Positions 9,827-21,486 of a stretch of DNA of 64,000 bases are shown here, piece by piece. Positions within the stretch are counted from its first letter, which is position 1; each line of letters starts with the position of its first letter. The notes under the pieces were generated by a model that saw only the letters and a program-made list of their open reading frames with translations, did no database searches and was not told the DNA's origin. This DNA comes from Anagrus nilaparvatae (lineage: Eukaryota > Arthropoda > Insecta > Hymenoptera > Mymaridae), in assembly GCA_022575985.1 (NCBI GenBank), contig JAKSXM010000132.1, positions 10,416,001-10,480,000 on the forward strand, written 5' to 3'. The position numbers and the translations under genes were made by a program.

Positions 9827-11833
9827 TCGATTTTACAACGTATACTAAATATTTTTTTCAACGTATACTATATATATTTAAAAATCAAACAATGATTTAT
9901 AATTATGACATTTTTAAATGATCATATCTATTATAGAAGATGTTATATAACTCTAAATAAACTGCACGTGAATTTATCTATGATTAATTTTAATCGCGAA
10001 TCGTGTAACTTTTATTACTTTAAAATTTTTTTTTACATTATTATATTGAAACATATTTTAGTGGGTAAAACAGCTATTTTGTATGTGATTCAGGAAGTTA
10101 TGAAATTCGTTTTATGTTAGTTTTTTACATCATATTAATTGTATAAAAGTAAAAGTAAAAATATGCGTTTCATACTATTTGGTTTCTAATTAAATCTTAA
10201 AAAACAAATTATATGCTTTATAAGTTTGGTTTTAGATTTATTTCAGAAAAATTGGAGTTTATTGAAATCCAGTGGTTTTAAAACTTGGTATGGAAAATCA
10301 CCACTGGGTTTCAATAATAAAATTATACATGGGTAAATTCTTATATTCTTTACCAAAAATCTTACTAAAAATAATCTTTTATAGAAATTTTTAATTTATA
10401 AGATTGAATTCTCAATTTTTGGTTACCGTTTTAGTTTTTTGGTAATTTTTTAAAAAAAGCAGCTAATTATTAGTATATTTTCACTTAATCGCGTATTTTC
10501 ACTATCATAAATGAAAAGTTTTATTTTTTTTTTTTTTAAGCTTGATAAATTACATTATTACATATTAAACTACGTTTTAAAAAGTTTTTAACAAGCCAAA
10601 ATCATTTACTTTTAGACTTTTAGTATTGCAACGGTCCTATTTAGGGAATTTGGTACAAGAAAGTACCGTATGGAGATTTGAAACACGGTATAATTAGGGT
10701 CGATATAGCTCCACTGAATCTGGATAAAAGTGTTTGTTAGGCAATTCACAACTACTCATAATCAATAGAAAAAATATTAAAATGAAACGATAAATGATTT
10801 AATTTACTCTTCTAACGGTCTTCTCCCTCCTGTAATATGGTCTAACCTGTTTTGTTTGAATTCACACGGTTAGGATTTGTTTCCTGTGCAATACTTAAGG
10901 TTAGTTTGATTAATTTAATTTGTTAATTACTTAAAATTACACAAGGATACGCTCCTATGAGCGGATGCCATACCATTTATGGAAATCATGTAGATGTTAA
11001 TAGGTATAGGCGTATGCACCTCTTTATTTTCTTCAGTGTTAGACTAGGTTAGTTATTTATTGGGGTTTGAGTCAGTTCGTAAGTGACTTAGTATTGCTCC
11101 AACCATCAACTTGCACGTCGTGCCATATTTTCCTTCATATATAGATATTCTTCACTTACGAGGAACGAGAGATTCCCCAATTGTCATATAAAAGGTTAAC
11201 TAATTTCACACTTTTATATCGCTAATAGCCTCAAGGTCTACTGGGAATTTGAATTTAGATATTCACAGGTATGGACTTTATGCCAACCTACATATAATCA
11301 AGAATGAATTAGATTTCCTGAATGAATTAATTATTATTACCTACTTTGAATAAAAAGAATATAATGAATCCCCTAATTTATTATTATTAAAAAAGAAAAA
11401 AATTTTATTCTTAAAATATTTCATCTAAAAACAATAGAAAAAAAAAAATTTCTTTTTCTTTTCATTTCTTCAAATATAAACGCAACAGATATTGTATGAT
11501 TTAGACATATACTATAAAATACTTTATATTCAAGAACAATAAACAATTTTTTTTATCTTTAACATAAAAGTCATTTTTCGACTACAAAATATTTTCAAAA
11601 TATATATAAATAGATATTTATGTGTATTTTTTCAAATGTTTTTATATACATGAATAAATAAATTATAAAATTGGAAAATTAAAATGCTTAAAGTTTTTAG
11701 AAAATTTTATAATTTTTGGAAGTACGTTCTCTAAAAATTAAAAATAAAATAAGAGTCTTAATTCGTAAGTTTGTAATGCACAGTTTTTTTTTCATTTTTT
11801 AGGAATTTTATGAAATTTTATGTGTTTTAAAAT
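9827..11833. other. AT-rich non-coding DNA, with a slightly less AT-rich part at 10620-11330
   Basis: No supported gene. 10153-10208 is the right copy of the 55-bp direct repeat. The segment 10620-11330 has a more mixed base composition than its surroundings but stops in all frames and shows no motif I recognise; it could be a decayed element or a regulatory or exonic relic. Confidence 0.4.
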
Positions 11834-11837
11834 TTTA

Positions 11838-11905
11838 ATTAAGCAGAATTCCAATTATCCGGCAACCAATGAACCGGAAAATTTGATAATCCGGCACTTT
11901 TTTGA
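11838..11905 (+). mobile_element. pogo/Tigger-like terminal remnant
   Basis: Three spaced CCGG motifs in 'aattatccggcaacc', 'aatgaaccggaaaat' and 'gataatccggcac' are characteristic of pogo/Tigger terminal and subterminal repeats. No partner end or transposase was found, so this is probably a solo decayed end. The assignment rests on motif style only. Confidence 0.35.
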
Positions 11906-12678
11906 ATCAAACTCATATGCATTTTTTTTAAATTTGCTTTTTACTTTTATATTTATAGAAAAAAAAAAATTTTTTTATAAAAATATATTTCCGTTAAGTA
12001 AATAGATTATAAAATCTACACATTCAGCAAAATTTCTTGGTATATATTTTGATTATGAACTAAAATTTAACAAACATATTAGCTATGTTCAAGAAAAAAC
12101 TAACAGATTTATGAATATTATTAGATTTCTCAGAGGAACATGGTGGGGGTCGCATCCAAATACATTACTTTCTTTTTACAAAAGTTTTATTAGATCTATT
12201 ATGGATTATGGTTGCTTTATATATTTTCCGAAGACAAAAAAAAATGATAAATAATTTAGAAAAAATACAGAATGTAGCTATTAAAATTTCATTAGGTTAT
12301 AGAAAAAGTATGCCTACAAATGTAATTTTAGCTGAATCTAAAATACAATTTTTTGAAAAAAGAACTAAATACTTATGTTGTAAATATTTGTTAAAGTGTG
12401 TTTCTTTTAGCCAATAAGAAAGAAAAAAAAAGGTAAAATTATATGAGTTGTTCTTGGACTCTGGCAAGCTCAGGCGTTCTTGGCCTTTCATATAGCTTTG
12501 CCACTCTGGCGAGCTCGGGCGTTCGTAGACTTTCACATAGCTTTGCCATGTGAACCTAGCTTCGCGGTGCTTAGCATTGGTCTTTGCTCCCTTTGCTCTT
12601 ACGGCAGTAGTATTTCTTTGCTATCACCTTTGTTCCTTTATCTCATCGAGTACTTGTGATTTTTCGTATAAGGAACGT

Positions 12679-12694
12679 GGCCCTGAAAAGGGCC
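12679..12694 (-). promoter_or_regulatory. Histone-type 3' stem-loop, minus strand
   Basis: On the minus strand it reads GGCCCTTTTCAGGGCC: a 6-bp stem with a UUUC-type loop, the consensus form of the histone mRNA 3' stem-loop bound by SLBP. It is preceded by 'accaatc' and followed by acgtt. No histone coding sequence is attached, so its function here is unknown. Confidence 0.55.
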
Positions 12695-13268
12695 GATTGG
12701 TAAAATCCTCCCTTGCCACGTCTCATAATTTTTACATTGTAAACTTCGTAACGAATTTGTCGCGCGCGCTCCAATCAGTGAACGAACTCGAAGTCAGGGA
12801 AGGCTTAGAAATATAACCGCATATCTGGCCAAAGCAGCATTTGCTGTCCTGACTACAGCCTTCACGCACGCGGCTACCTTGACACCTTCGCTATGCTGTG
12901 GATGAGATTGTTTGCTGGTTTGATTGTTGCTTATGTGCTTGGTGCACTTGGAAGAGTCCATGGCTTTTGGACGTTAAATCCTCATTGAAGCAGCTCGTAA
13001 GCTGTGATTGATTGAATCGCTTGGTGCAATTTTTCAATTTTCCGAGCTCGTGGGCTTGAAGAGGTGGACATTGATATTCCTGACACAGGAGAAGTCACCT
13101 GAGCACAAGGTGCTCGCATGTTTGTAAGTTTTTGATTTCTCTTTTGTATGTTTGTGTATGTATGTGTATTTGTGACCTTAATGATTTAATTTGTTGTATG
13201 CTTATGAATTATTGATTTTGAAAACGTGTGGTTGGGGCCACGCATCAAATGCCATAAAAAAAACAACC

Positions 13269-13284
13269 GGCCCTTTTTAGGGCC
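13269..13284 (+). promoter_or_regulatory. Histone-type 3' stem-loop, plus strand
   Basis: GGCCCTTTTTAGGGCC with 'aaacaacc' before and 'accaaa' after, the usual flank style of histone 3' processing sites. The related copy at 31782-31797 keeps the position but has lost stem pairing, and the 17440 copy has lost the left stem. Confidence 0.55.
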
Positions 13285-14612
13285 ACCAAATACGTAAAAC
13301 ATATGAACAAATAATTCAGAAATCTTCTACTGAAATTAACAAAGTGTATATCTAATAAAAGTAACAAAACTGCTAGTATTATTAATAACTATTTTTATAG
13401 TAAAATCACTAATAATAAAAAAAAAATTTCAGCGTTAAAAGAATGCATAGAAGAAGTATATAGTATTAAAAGTTATATTCAAAGAGAAAAATTATTTAAT
13501 ATTTACAAATACAATTATTGTTTAAATGTTGATCAATATAATGTTAATACCGATAATAATAAAATAAAATTATCAGTTATTAAAAGTAATATTATAGAAA
13601 AAATTAATGAAGAAAACTGCATTGATATCTATACAGATGGTAGCAAAATGGATAATGGTTTATCAGTTGGTGCAGCAGTTTTTATTCCTAAATTAAATTT
13701 AAAAATTAAAAGATGTTTACCTAAATATTCGTCTATATTTACTGCTGAATGTTTAGCCATTTTCGAAGCAATACAAGTTATTGTTAAAGATGATAGATAC
13801 AAATACATTATTTACTCCGACTCCCTTAGTGTATTAGAGTCTTTAAATTCGCAAAAAATAGATATCAAAACTAATTTTTATTTATTTAAAATCAAAGATA
13901 AATTAAGAAATCATCCTAATGTTGATATTGAAATAATTTGGATACCCTCACATACGGGGATTCCAGGTAACGAAAAAGCAGATGAATTGGCTAAACAAGC
14001 GGCTTCGAATATTTCTGAAAACATTTTAATACCTTATACCGATTTTTACGCATATTTCAAAAACAAATATAGAATTTCAAATAATAGAGAAATTGTTAAA
14101 TAAGGTAATTGTAAAGGTAGAACATATTTTCAATTTTATTACAGAAATAATTCAAAACCATGGTTTCATGATGGATCATTGACAAGGAAACAGGTTGTTT
14201 TAATTAATAGGATTCGGGCTGATCATTACAGCCTCAATGCCTCTTTACATAAAATACACATTTTCAGTGCCCCGTCATGTGATTGTGGAGATTTATATCA
14301 AGATATTAATCATGTTTTTTGGCAATGTCCAATATATAATAATCAAAGGAAAAATTTGATTAATTATTTAAAAAAAATATAAGATATTTCCTTCCTTGGA
14401 CATTAAACAATTTATTTACCATCCACAAAATCACATGGTAAAAATTATTTGTAATTACTTACATGATTGTAATTTGAATGTTTAATAAGTAATGAAATTT
14501 TTTGCATTGTTAAGTATTACTTATTAATCATTTGTGATCAATGTTTTTTATTTTGATAAAATTGTTTTTAAGTTTTTTAATATTTTATATAACTAATTAA
14601 TTTTTAAGAATT

Positions 14613-15300
14613 TATGTCACAACAGCCACCAAGGGGACTACGCTGCGCCCCCTGGACCCCTGCGACTTGATTTTTCAAAAAAAAATATGTTGTTTTAGGT
14701 TTCTCAATATTTTGTAAAATAACCTTTTTTTACCCGAAGTATTATCTAAAATTTACTGAATCATAAAATTTACGGGCTTATGAACCCAGACGGATAATTA
14801 GTGATTAGCAATTCAGAGCTTCGCTACCCTTCCATAGAATCCACAAATGCTGTTTCCCTCGACTACCCATGCTAAGGTTCTACCTGATAATAGCTGTACA
14901 AGCTTCTTTTAGTTACTATATTCAGTTACCACATCAGTGGCTGATAAAAATTAGAAATATGTATAACATTAGTCCTAAACTTTAATAATTTTCGAAAAAT
15001 TATTGTAACTTTTGACAGATCGAGCCGATCACCTTGAAAATTTAGATGGATACGTAAAAAATACACCCTAATCAAAGGAAATAGTTTATGATAAAAAATT
15101 TTTCCTCGGTTTTCAGTTTTTTTTTTTTTTAATTTGATTAAAATTTTATCCTTGGAAATCCAGTTTTTTCAACATATAAATTTTCTTGTCGTTATCAATC
15201 GAAACAAAACCTAGCCTATATTATGACCCGTAATTTTTACCATCTTTTGCCGTAAACCCCACGTCTCTAACTTTTATCACACTCTAGTTCATCAATTTCG
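14613..15300 (-). repeat. Dispersed repeat family A, copy 3
   Basis: Begins just inside the GC-rich block ('acagccaccaagggg') and contains the tRNA-like block (about 14771-14837) and module B. It has the MITE-free site at the position corresponding to the 1163 insertion. It ends against the 31-bp tandem array. Confidence 0.75.
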
Positions 15301-15315
15301 GATAAACAAACATAC

Positions 15316-15715
15316 AAAATCCGTTCTTCAAAATTTGGAGAACATTAAAATCCGTTCTTCAAAATTTGGAGAACGTTAAAATCGGTTCTTCAAAATTTGG
15401 AGAAAGTTAAAATCGGTTCTTCAAAATTTGGAGAACGTAAAATACGTTCTTCAAAATTTGGAGAACATTAAAATCCATTCTTCAAAATTTGGAGAACATT
15501 AAAATCCGTTCTTCAAAATTTGGAGAAAGTTAAAATCGGTTCTTCAAAATTTGGAGAACGTAAAATCCGTTCTTCAAAATTTGGAGAACATTAAAATCCG
15601 TTCTTCAAAATTTGGAGAACGTTAAAATCGGTTCTTCAAAATTTGGAGAAAGTTAAAATCGGTTCTTCAAAATTTGGAGAACGTAAAATCCGTTCTTCAA
15701 AATTTGGAGAACGTT
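15316..15715. repeat. 31-bp tandem array, 13 copies, with a four-unit higher-order period
   Basis: The unit is aaaatccgttcttcaaaatttggagaacatt with minor variants. Three 31-bp variants and one 30-bp variant follow each other in a fixed order, so a 123-bp block repeats three times, followed by one extra unit. The array is exactly 400 bp. Each unit carries the imperfect dyad ttcttcaaa/tttggagaa and, across unit joints, gaacg..cgttc. Confidence 0.97.
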
Positions 15716-15787
15716 AAAAAGAGCCATACTTTTAAATTTTTAGTAAGTTTATTATTTAAATTGATATTTATTATTTAATTTCAAAAA

Positions 15788-15813
15788 TAAACAAACAAAC
15801 AAACAAACAAACA
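15788..15813. repeat. (AAAC)n microsatellite
   Basis: About six units of aaac. Sequence 15716-15864 between the 31-bp array and family A copy 4 is otherwise plain AT-rich. Confidence 0.9.
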
Positions 15814-15864
15814 TACAAAATTAAAAATGGGATTTTAATTCTTTTAAGGATATTCAATTTAAAA

Positions 15865-16240
15865 ATTACCTGTTCGTTTCGCTCACCTCGGCAACCACCA
15901 AGGGGGCTGCAACCCATTGGACCTGCAACTTGATTTTTCCAAAGATATGTCGTTTTAGGTTACTCAATTTTTTGAATAATAACCCTTTTCTTACCCGAAT
16001 TATTATCTAAAATTTACTAAATCATAAAAATTACGGATGCTGGAACTTATGCGGATAATTCAGCGATACAAAGCTGATTACCTACCCTAGGATCCGCAAG
16101 TGGCAGTTGCTTCCCTCAACTACCAATTTTAGGATTATCCCTGATAATAGCTGTAAAAGCTTTTTTAGTTCCTCTATTGAGCTACTAAATTAGTAGCCGA
16201 TATGAACTTCAAATATATATAATATTAGTCCTAAACTTTT
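15865..16240 (-). repeat. Dispersed repeat family A, copy 4, most diverged
   Basis: It keeps 'gtttcgctcacctcggcaac' and 'caccaagggggctgc' at the start and a degraded tRNA-like block, then ends after 'aatattagtcctaaactttt'. Module B is absent; the sequence passes into an unrelated T-rich region. Confidence 0.7.
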
Positions 16241-16477
16241 ATAATTTTAGAAAAATGATTGAAAAAGTTGCTTTTTTTATAAATTTACGAAAAAAGTGAC
16301 TTTCTTGGAAAATATAGCATTTTGTAGCTTGTAATTTTGCAAATTAATTCATTTTTTTATTATTGAGGTGCCTCTTCTCATAAAATTTCTTTAAAATCAT
16401 TTTTTGAGCAAATATACTGCTCAAATTAGTTTTAGGGGTTATGTTCGATTTACCGAGCGAACATGTCCATACTGTGT

Positions 16478-16501
16478 GTACGTATGTATGTATGTATGTA
16501 T
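16478..16501. repeat. (GTAT)n microsatellite
   Basis: About five units of gtat, just ahead of a degenerate tandem array. Confidence 0.85.
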
Positions 16502-16544
16502 TAATGTATGTTGGACTGTAACCGGTGATATTTCACTACCATTT

Positions 16545-17130
16545 TTCCACCAAAAAATCTCGAGGTACTTTTTTTTTTAATTTGGATGTAATACCTCATT
16601 TATTCCTATGAAAGTAGGAATATCTAGAATTATCGTTTGTAAAGGATTTCTCTATCTGATACGTAATTTTTCAAATTTTTTTTTATTTAATTTTTTGCAT
16701 AAAAAATAACCATAAAAAAACATAAAAAAAACACCATAATTTTTTTTCATTTTGGACGTAGTACCTAATTTTTTTCTATGAATGTACTAATATCCAGAAC
16801 TATCGTTTTTACTCGATATCTTGAATCTGATAAATAATTTTTTTTTAAATTTTATCTTAAAATTTTTGCCACCAAAAAGTATAATAAACACCAAATTTTT
16901 TTTTATATTTGGACGTTGTACCTAATTTTTTCTCCGAAAGTATTAATTTTAGAAACATTGTTTTTACTCGATTTCTTGGATCTGATGCTTAATTTTTTGG
17001 AAATTTTTTCTCTCATAATGTTTGCCAACAAAAGATACAAAAAACACCAACTTTTTTATTCTTGATGGACATAGTACCTAATTTTCTTATATGGAAAAAT
17101 TAATTTTAGAAATATTGTTTTAACACCTAT
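16545..17130 (+). repeat. Degenerate tandem repeat, about four units of 157-171 bp
   Basis: Landmarks recur in the same order: 'ggacgtagtacctaattttt', a 'gaaagtattaat' type motif, 'tatcgtttttactcgat' and 'ttggatctgatacgtaattt'. The distances between 'gtacc' landmarks are 171, 157 and 156 bp. It has no coding potential. Confidence 0.7.
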
Positions 17131-17439
17131 ATATTTTCCATAATTTATTCCTCAATTTAAAAATAGTAAAAAATTTTTCATTTTTGTTATAGCGTAATAG
17201 TCAAATTATGTTTTTTAGATATAATTACGCCAGCTACATCAAAAACTATCTATATAGCAGACATAATTATCATAAACGAAGATTATGTAGTAGTGTAGAA
17301 AAAATCTAATTTTTTCCATGAGATGTTAAACTAACAGTATCAAGGAAAAGATCATTTTCAGTTTATCTTATGTCATTATACTCTATTAGGTAAAATAGAA
17401 CATTAAGCACATTTTGTTATTGTTAATGAGGAACTATAG

Positions 17440-17640
17440 TGCCAATTACTTGGCAGCGTTTTTTTGTGTGCCTTGTTGTGGTGCGCTTGTGAATTATTAT
17501 TTTTAAAGCATGGCTAAAGCCACGCATCAAATTTCTTCAAAAGAAAAAAAAAAACAACAGTTTTTAGGGCCATATGTAATGTATAATAAAGAACAAAAAT
17601 ATTTCAGAAAGCTTCTGTGAAATTATTATGTTAAACAGGG
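17440..17640 (+). repeat. Histone-signal repeat, partial copy C
   Basis: It shares 'ggctaaagccacgcatcaaa', the purine-rich run, 'aacaacagtttttagggcca' and the 3' flank 'cagaaagcttctgtgaaatta' with copies A and B, but lacks the promoter-like half and an intact stem-loop. Confidence 0.6.
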
Positions 17641-17644
17641 TGAA

Positions 17645-18617
17645 AGTATCAAAAATTATTTCGTATAGCTCTTACGGGTGGGGTCCAGCGGACCCCATGG
17701 TAGTTTTAAAAAACATGGCATTATCCTAAATCTACAATGGAACTTTCTGTATATGTTTGGTAATTCATTTTAATAGTTATATTACTCATCTACAACTATA
17801 TAAGCCCCAAAACTTTTCGTGTATTGGTTGCATGCGCTTTGAAAAATTTTTTTGGGGTCCGCTAGACCACCACGTGTAGTTACGTAATATTTTTTGTTTT
17901 AAAAAAATTGTAAGTTTGCAAATATTTTTTAATTATCTGATTGATAAATCAATGTTTCATAAAAATTCAATTAAAGAATGTTCTTTAAATAATTTAAACA
18001 TTGCAAATATTGCCCAAAATCTATTTGGTGGGAAAATCGAAAAAATGCATAAAGTTCAGAAAATGCAATAGGCAAGAACTGCGCTTCGAATATGCACCTA
18101 AGTTTATAAAAAATATGATAAAAATGCGTTTCAATATTTGTGGAATTAATTCATCATTTATTTTTTGTATTTTTAAAATAAAAAAAGGATTTTAATAAAA
18201 AAAATTATGCATATAGAAATTTACAAAAAGGTGTCATTTTAATTTAAGGGAATAATTCATGTTTTTTTTATTTTGAATTTTCTTACTTAAATTTCTTTAA
18301 AGTTTACCCTTTGGCATTTCCCGTTTATTGGTTAAAAAGTTGTTTATAAGTTTTTAAACCAATTTTATTGCTAATTAAAAAAATCAACCTTTTTATAATA
18401 ACAAGAAATTTTCTTTTTTTAATATCTTTAAAAAGACTATCAATTTTTAGTTTTTTATTTTATAATCACATAACTGAACTCTTCTGCTTTCTAAATAAAA
18501 AAAATAAAAGTTAATTTTGGACCAATTTTGAAGGATTTATAGAATTAAAAAGTCGCTGGGGTCCGCTAGACCCCCCGTGCTCTAACGTTTTCGGAAGGCA
18601 CCCTTGCTGCTAAGGGG
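17645..18617. mobile_element. Possible piggyBac-related remnant with GGGGTCC..GACCCC motifs
   Basis: Three copies of a short palindromic motif (ggggtccagcggacccc near 17683, ggggtccgctagacc near 17853, ggggtccgctagacccc near 18557) lie in AT-rich DNA. The right edge 'gcacccttgctgctaagggg' and left edge 'ttaaacagggtg' loosely resemble piggyBac-type ends, but there is no clear TTAA duplication and no transposase. Confidence 0.3.
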
Positions 18618-20394
18618 TAAGAATCGATTGATAAAATTTTAATTTAAGAGTACAATGTAATACCCTGAATAATTTGGTTATTTGACATATATTTAAAAAT
18701 ATTTATAATAAAAATAGTCTCACTATTATTATTTTCATTAAGATGAAATTTAAGATCATTCATAACCAAAAAAGAAGTGGGCCTAATGGAGGAGCCATGA
18801 ATATTACTCCTAAATTAGTATCAAGAAAAGAGGATAACGATGGTTGAGAAAAACCACACTGACATGAATGCGGTTGCAAAGATAGGAAAATAACCATCTC
18901 AGTACTGATTTATAGAGATAAATATAAAGCTTGTAGAGCTTCACTAAAATTGAATTGTAAAAAGTAAACGGAATAAAATTTTGGGGCTGAAAATATTACT
19001 ATTTTTCTTTTAAAACGAAAAAATTCTTTTCTCAGTGTACATTAATTTCTATACATAATTAAAATAAATTGCTTAAAATTTTAATTACAATTTTTAACAT
19101 AAAAAATGTACATTTTTTTCAATTTCAATTGAAATTAAAAAGTCTAATTTACTTTTTAAGTACAAGCTACACTTACATTTTTTTTTTAACACTATATATA
19201 GTCATTAGTTAACAAGTGTAAGTACCTAAACTACTTTACTAAAAAATATGAAAAATAAATTATGAATACTATACCTCATATTTTAAGAAAATGTCATTCT
19301 TATCAATTATGCTAGCGGTTTTTATTCTAGCATAGGATCTTTTTTTTTCTACTTTGAATATGTAACTAAAAAATTATCTTTTTAGAACAAAAATTTTTTT
19401 TTTACTTTCTATTCATCTTGAGTAGTTTATTTTTAAAGTTAATAATATGTTTCTTTACTTAAATTTTATGTACTTATGAATATTATGTATTAGACTTTGA
19501 ATTATGTTTCTGAAAACTTTTTAAGTATTTTATAGCAAAAAGTTTTGAAAAGATATATATATATTTTTTATTTAATTTGTATTCTTGGAGAAATAGCGAA
19601 AGCAGAAATCAGATATCAGATTTTTACATACGAGAGGAATAACGTGATTGCATAATTCATAGGATAGATTCACAAGTGATTGACTGGTAAAAATCTATTA
19701 AATTTTTACTCATTTTACATAAGAAATACATAAGTTATTGATCATTCACTGGAGGCTGGTCATTCACTAGTGCATCTAAGCTACAATCAAATCACAGGAC
19801 TACCCTAGTATTCAATCGAATTTTAACATTCAAAGAATTAAGACATTATCTTTCAAAACAGCTTTAAAAGAAAGTTAGGTTACATCCTTCAATTTGTTTT
19901 GAATCGCTGATAAAGTTGAAATGCATAAGCTAATCTAGTCATTTCACGGTTCTGCGGTTGTCTTTAAGTTTACATTCCTTTTTAAGGATATTTATGGGAA
20001 CCAAATAGGATATAGCTCGTCAAATAGATTTTTGAAGCTACTAATTACATATTTGATGGTTTGCTGCACGAAGAATGATTCAAACATTTTTTTATTGGCA
20101 AAAAACCTCTTTTAGAAAAGGTTTTTCTGTATTCACAAATCATAACAAAATTTTGCTTGCAGTATGTTTTTTTTCTCGAAACTTTCAAATATAGAAAAAT
20201 CACCTCTAAAATGCTAATTTAAGGGTGTTAGACAAATTTTGCTAGAGCAAAACAATGATTCGCGATCAACTAACCAAAAAACGTTTAGCAGACCTTTTTT
20301 ATCTTGGTTGCAAATCGAAAAGTTGAATCTCCTTTGAAAATCTGCCATTTAATAAGTTTTCTCAGAATCGACGTTTTTAAGTTATACATTTTTA
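18618..20394. other. AT-rich non-coding DNA
   Basis: No supported gene, RNA or element. Small open frames have no recognisable domains. Confidence 0.4.
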
Positions 20395-20500
20395 TTAACA
20401 TGTTTATAGGGAGAGGGTACCTCAAGAACTTGAAAATTAAGAGGGGGGGGAATTTGTCTGGTTTAACGGGGGGGGGGGGGGCAAATGAGACTTGCATGCA
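20395..20500 (+). repeat. 'gacttagaataat' family, head fragment with G-runs, copy 2
   Basis: It has 'catgtttatagggagagggt', 'acctcaagaacttgaaaatt', an 8-G run and a 14-G run (20468-20481), then 'caaatgagactt', matching the head of copies 1, 3 and 4. The array of 23-bp units is not retained. Confidence 0.6.
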
Positions 20501-21486
20501 TTTAGATTGTGTTTATACAAATCGGTTATAAGTTTTTTATACAGTAGACCGATTTTATACCCTTTTGTGGGCCGATTTAATCAATTGAAATCCGAACATA
20601 GCCTTTTTTAATGATACCAAAAATTTTTACTCTAATTGAAATTAATTAAAATGACAAGTTTTAAAATATAGCATATCAAAATATTACGACAGTAATTTAG
20701 TGAGTAAGATAAAATACTTCTTCATAAAAAATACATAAAAATTTATGAAAAAAGTATATTTTGAATTTAGTACATTAAAAAATAGTAAACACACACACTC
20801 ACACAGAATTTTTAATGAATAAACTCTTGTAAAAAAAAATTACATCCTCTTATTTATGCACATAATATACACAAACATTTCTCATGATGAATGTAAAATT
20901 ATATACATAAAACCTAAAGAGAACCATTTTTAACACTCTAGTAAAATAAAGCTAATGACATTAATGGACTTTTTTTCATCTACGTATTATATTGTAATTA
21001 AGTAATTTATTAATATTGAAAAAAGGTATGTATATATACACAATAGTTTTATATGTATTTTTATAAATATAATTATAATTATATTTTATGAGATAAAACA
21101 CATAACTTTGATTTTGATTTTTTTTTCTACTATAGTATTATTTTTTAATAGCAATGGATATAGATTATGAACTGATAAAAGAAATATCTATTTTAATATC
21201 ATAAATATATATAAATGAAGATATAATCCGATAGTAAATATATATATTTTTTTTTGTATTTTTTAATTTTAACGTTATATAACTATTTTCAGTTCAATCC
21301 ATTCTACCCTCTTATACATATTTATGTATCTTTTTTTATGTCTATATATATAATATATTTATATATGGGTTGATTTTTTTATTTTTCAGTTTTAGCTAAT
21401 AAATAGAGACCGCTATCTTTGGGAAACCAAATTACAATTTATAATCATACACTTCGTTTATTCTAGTGAGCCTTTTTATCTTAAAG
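20501..21486. other. AT-rich non-coding DNA with TA-rich runs
   Basis: No supported feature. Several short (TA)n-like runs lie near 21030 and 21340-21370. Confidence 0.4.

Larger units (their letters stand above)
12420..13340 (+). mobile_element. Repeat with histone-type promoter boxes and 3' stem-loop, copy A, inserted in a LINE
   Basis: Much less AT-rich than its surroundings. It contains a CCAAT box (12771-12775, 'gctccaatcag'), a TATA-like 'aaatataaccgc' about 35 bases on, and a 16-nt GGCCCTTTTTAGGGCC stem-loop (13269-13284) closely resembling the 3' stem-loop of replication-dependent histone mRNAs. A second such stem-loop lies on the minus strand (12679-12694, exact GGCCCTTTTCAGGGCC). 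No histone frame was found between the promoter-like and stem-loop parts. It is homologous over several hundred bases to 31745-32400 (reverse orientation) and partly to 17440-17640. The flanking LINE sequence shows a possible imperfect target duplication ('aaagtgtgtttct' / 'aaagtgtatatct'). Confidence 0.6.
12012..14484 (+). pseudogene. LINE polyprotein remnant: RT C-terminus, RNase H and zinc knuckle, interrupted by an insertion
   Basis: Part 1 (12012-about 12390) encodes the post-catalytic RT region ('AKFLGIYFDYELKFNKHI', 'FLRGTWWGSHPNTLLSFYKS', 'NNLEKIQNVAIKISLGYRKS') with a frameshift in an A-run near 12236. Part 2 resumes at about 13335 and reads into a complete RNase H domain: acidic residues in 'YTDGS', 'FTAECLAI', 'IYSDSLS' and 'GNEKADELAK'. 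A stop at 14101-14103 follows, then a C-terminal zinc-knuckle-like region 'CDCGDLYQDINHVFWQCP' (14179-14382), and after another A-run frameshift 'YFPSLDIKQFIYHPQNHMVKII' to 14484. A combined RT, RNase H and Cys/His tail fits the I/R1/LOA group. Between the parts lies a histone-signal-bearing repeat (about 12420-13340). The frame rejoins as '..KYLLKC' + 'ISNKSNKTA..', showing that the repeat inserted into this LINE. Confidence 0.88.

Noticed and set aside
12550..12816. 88-codon frame in the histone-signal repeat
   Set aside because: It does not match any histone or element protein, crosses the minus-strand stem-loop, and is not kept in copy B.
15316..15715. CRISPR array
   Set aside because: Units are contiguous 31-bp tandem repeats with no unique spacers, in a eukaryotic sequence.
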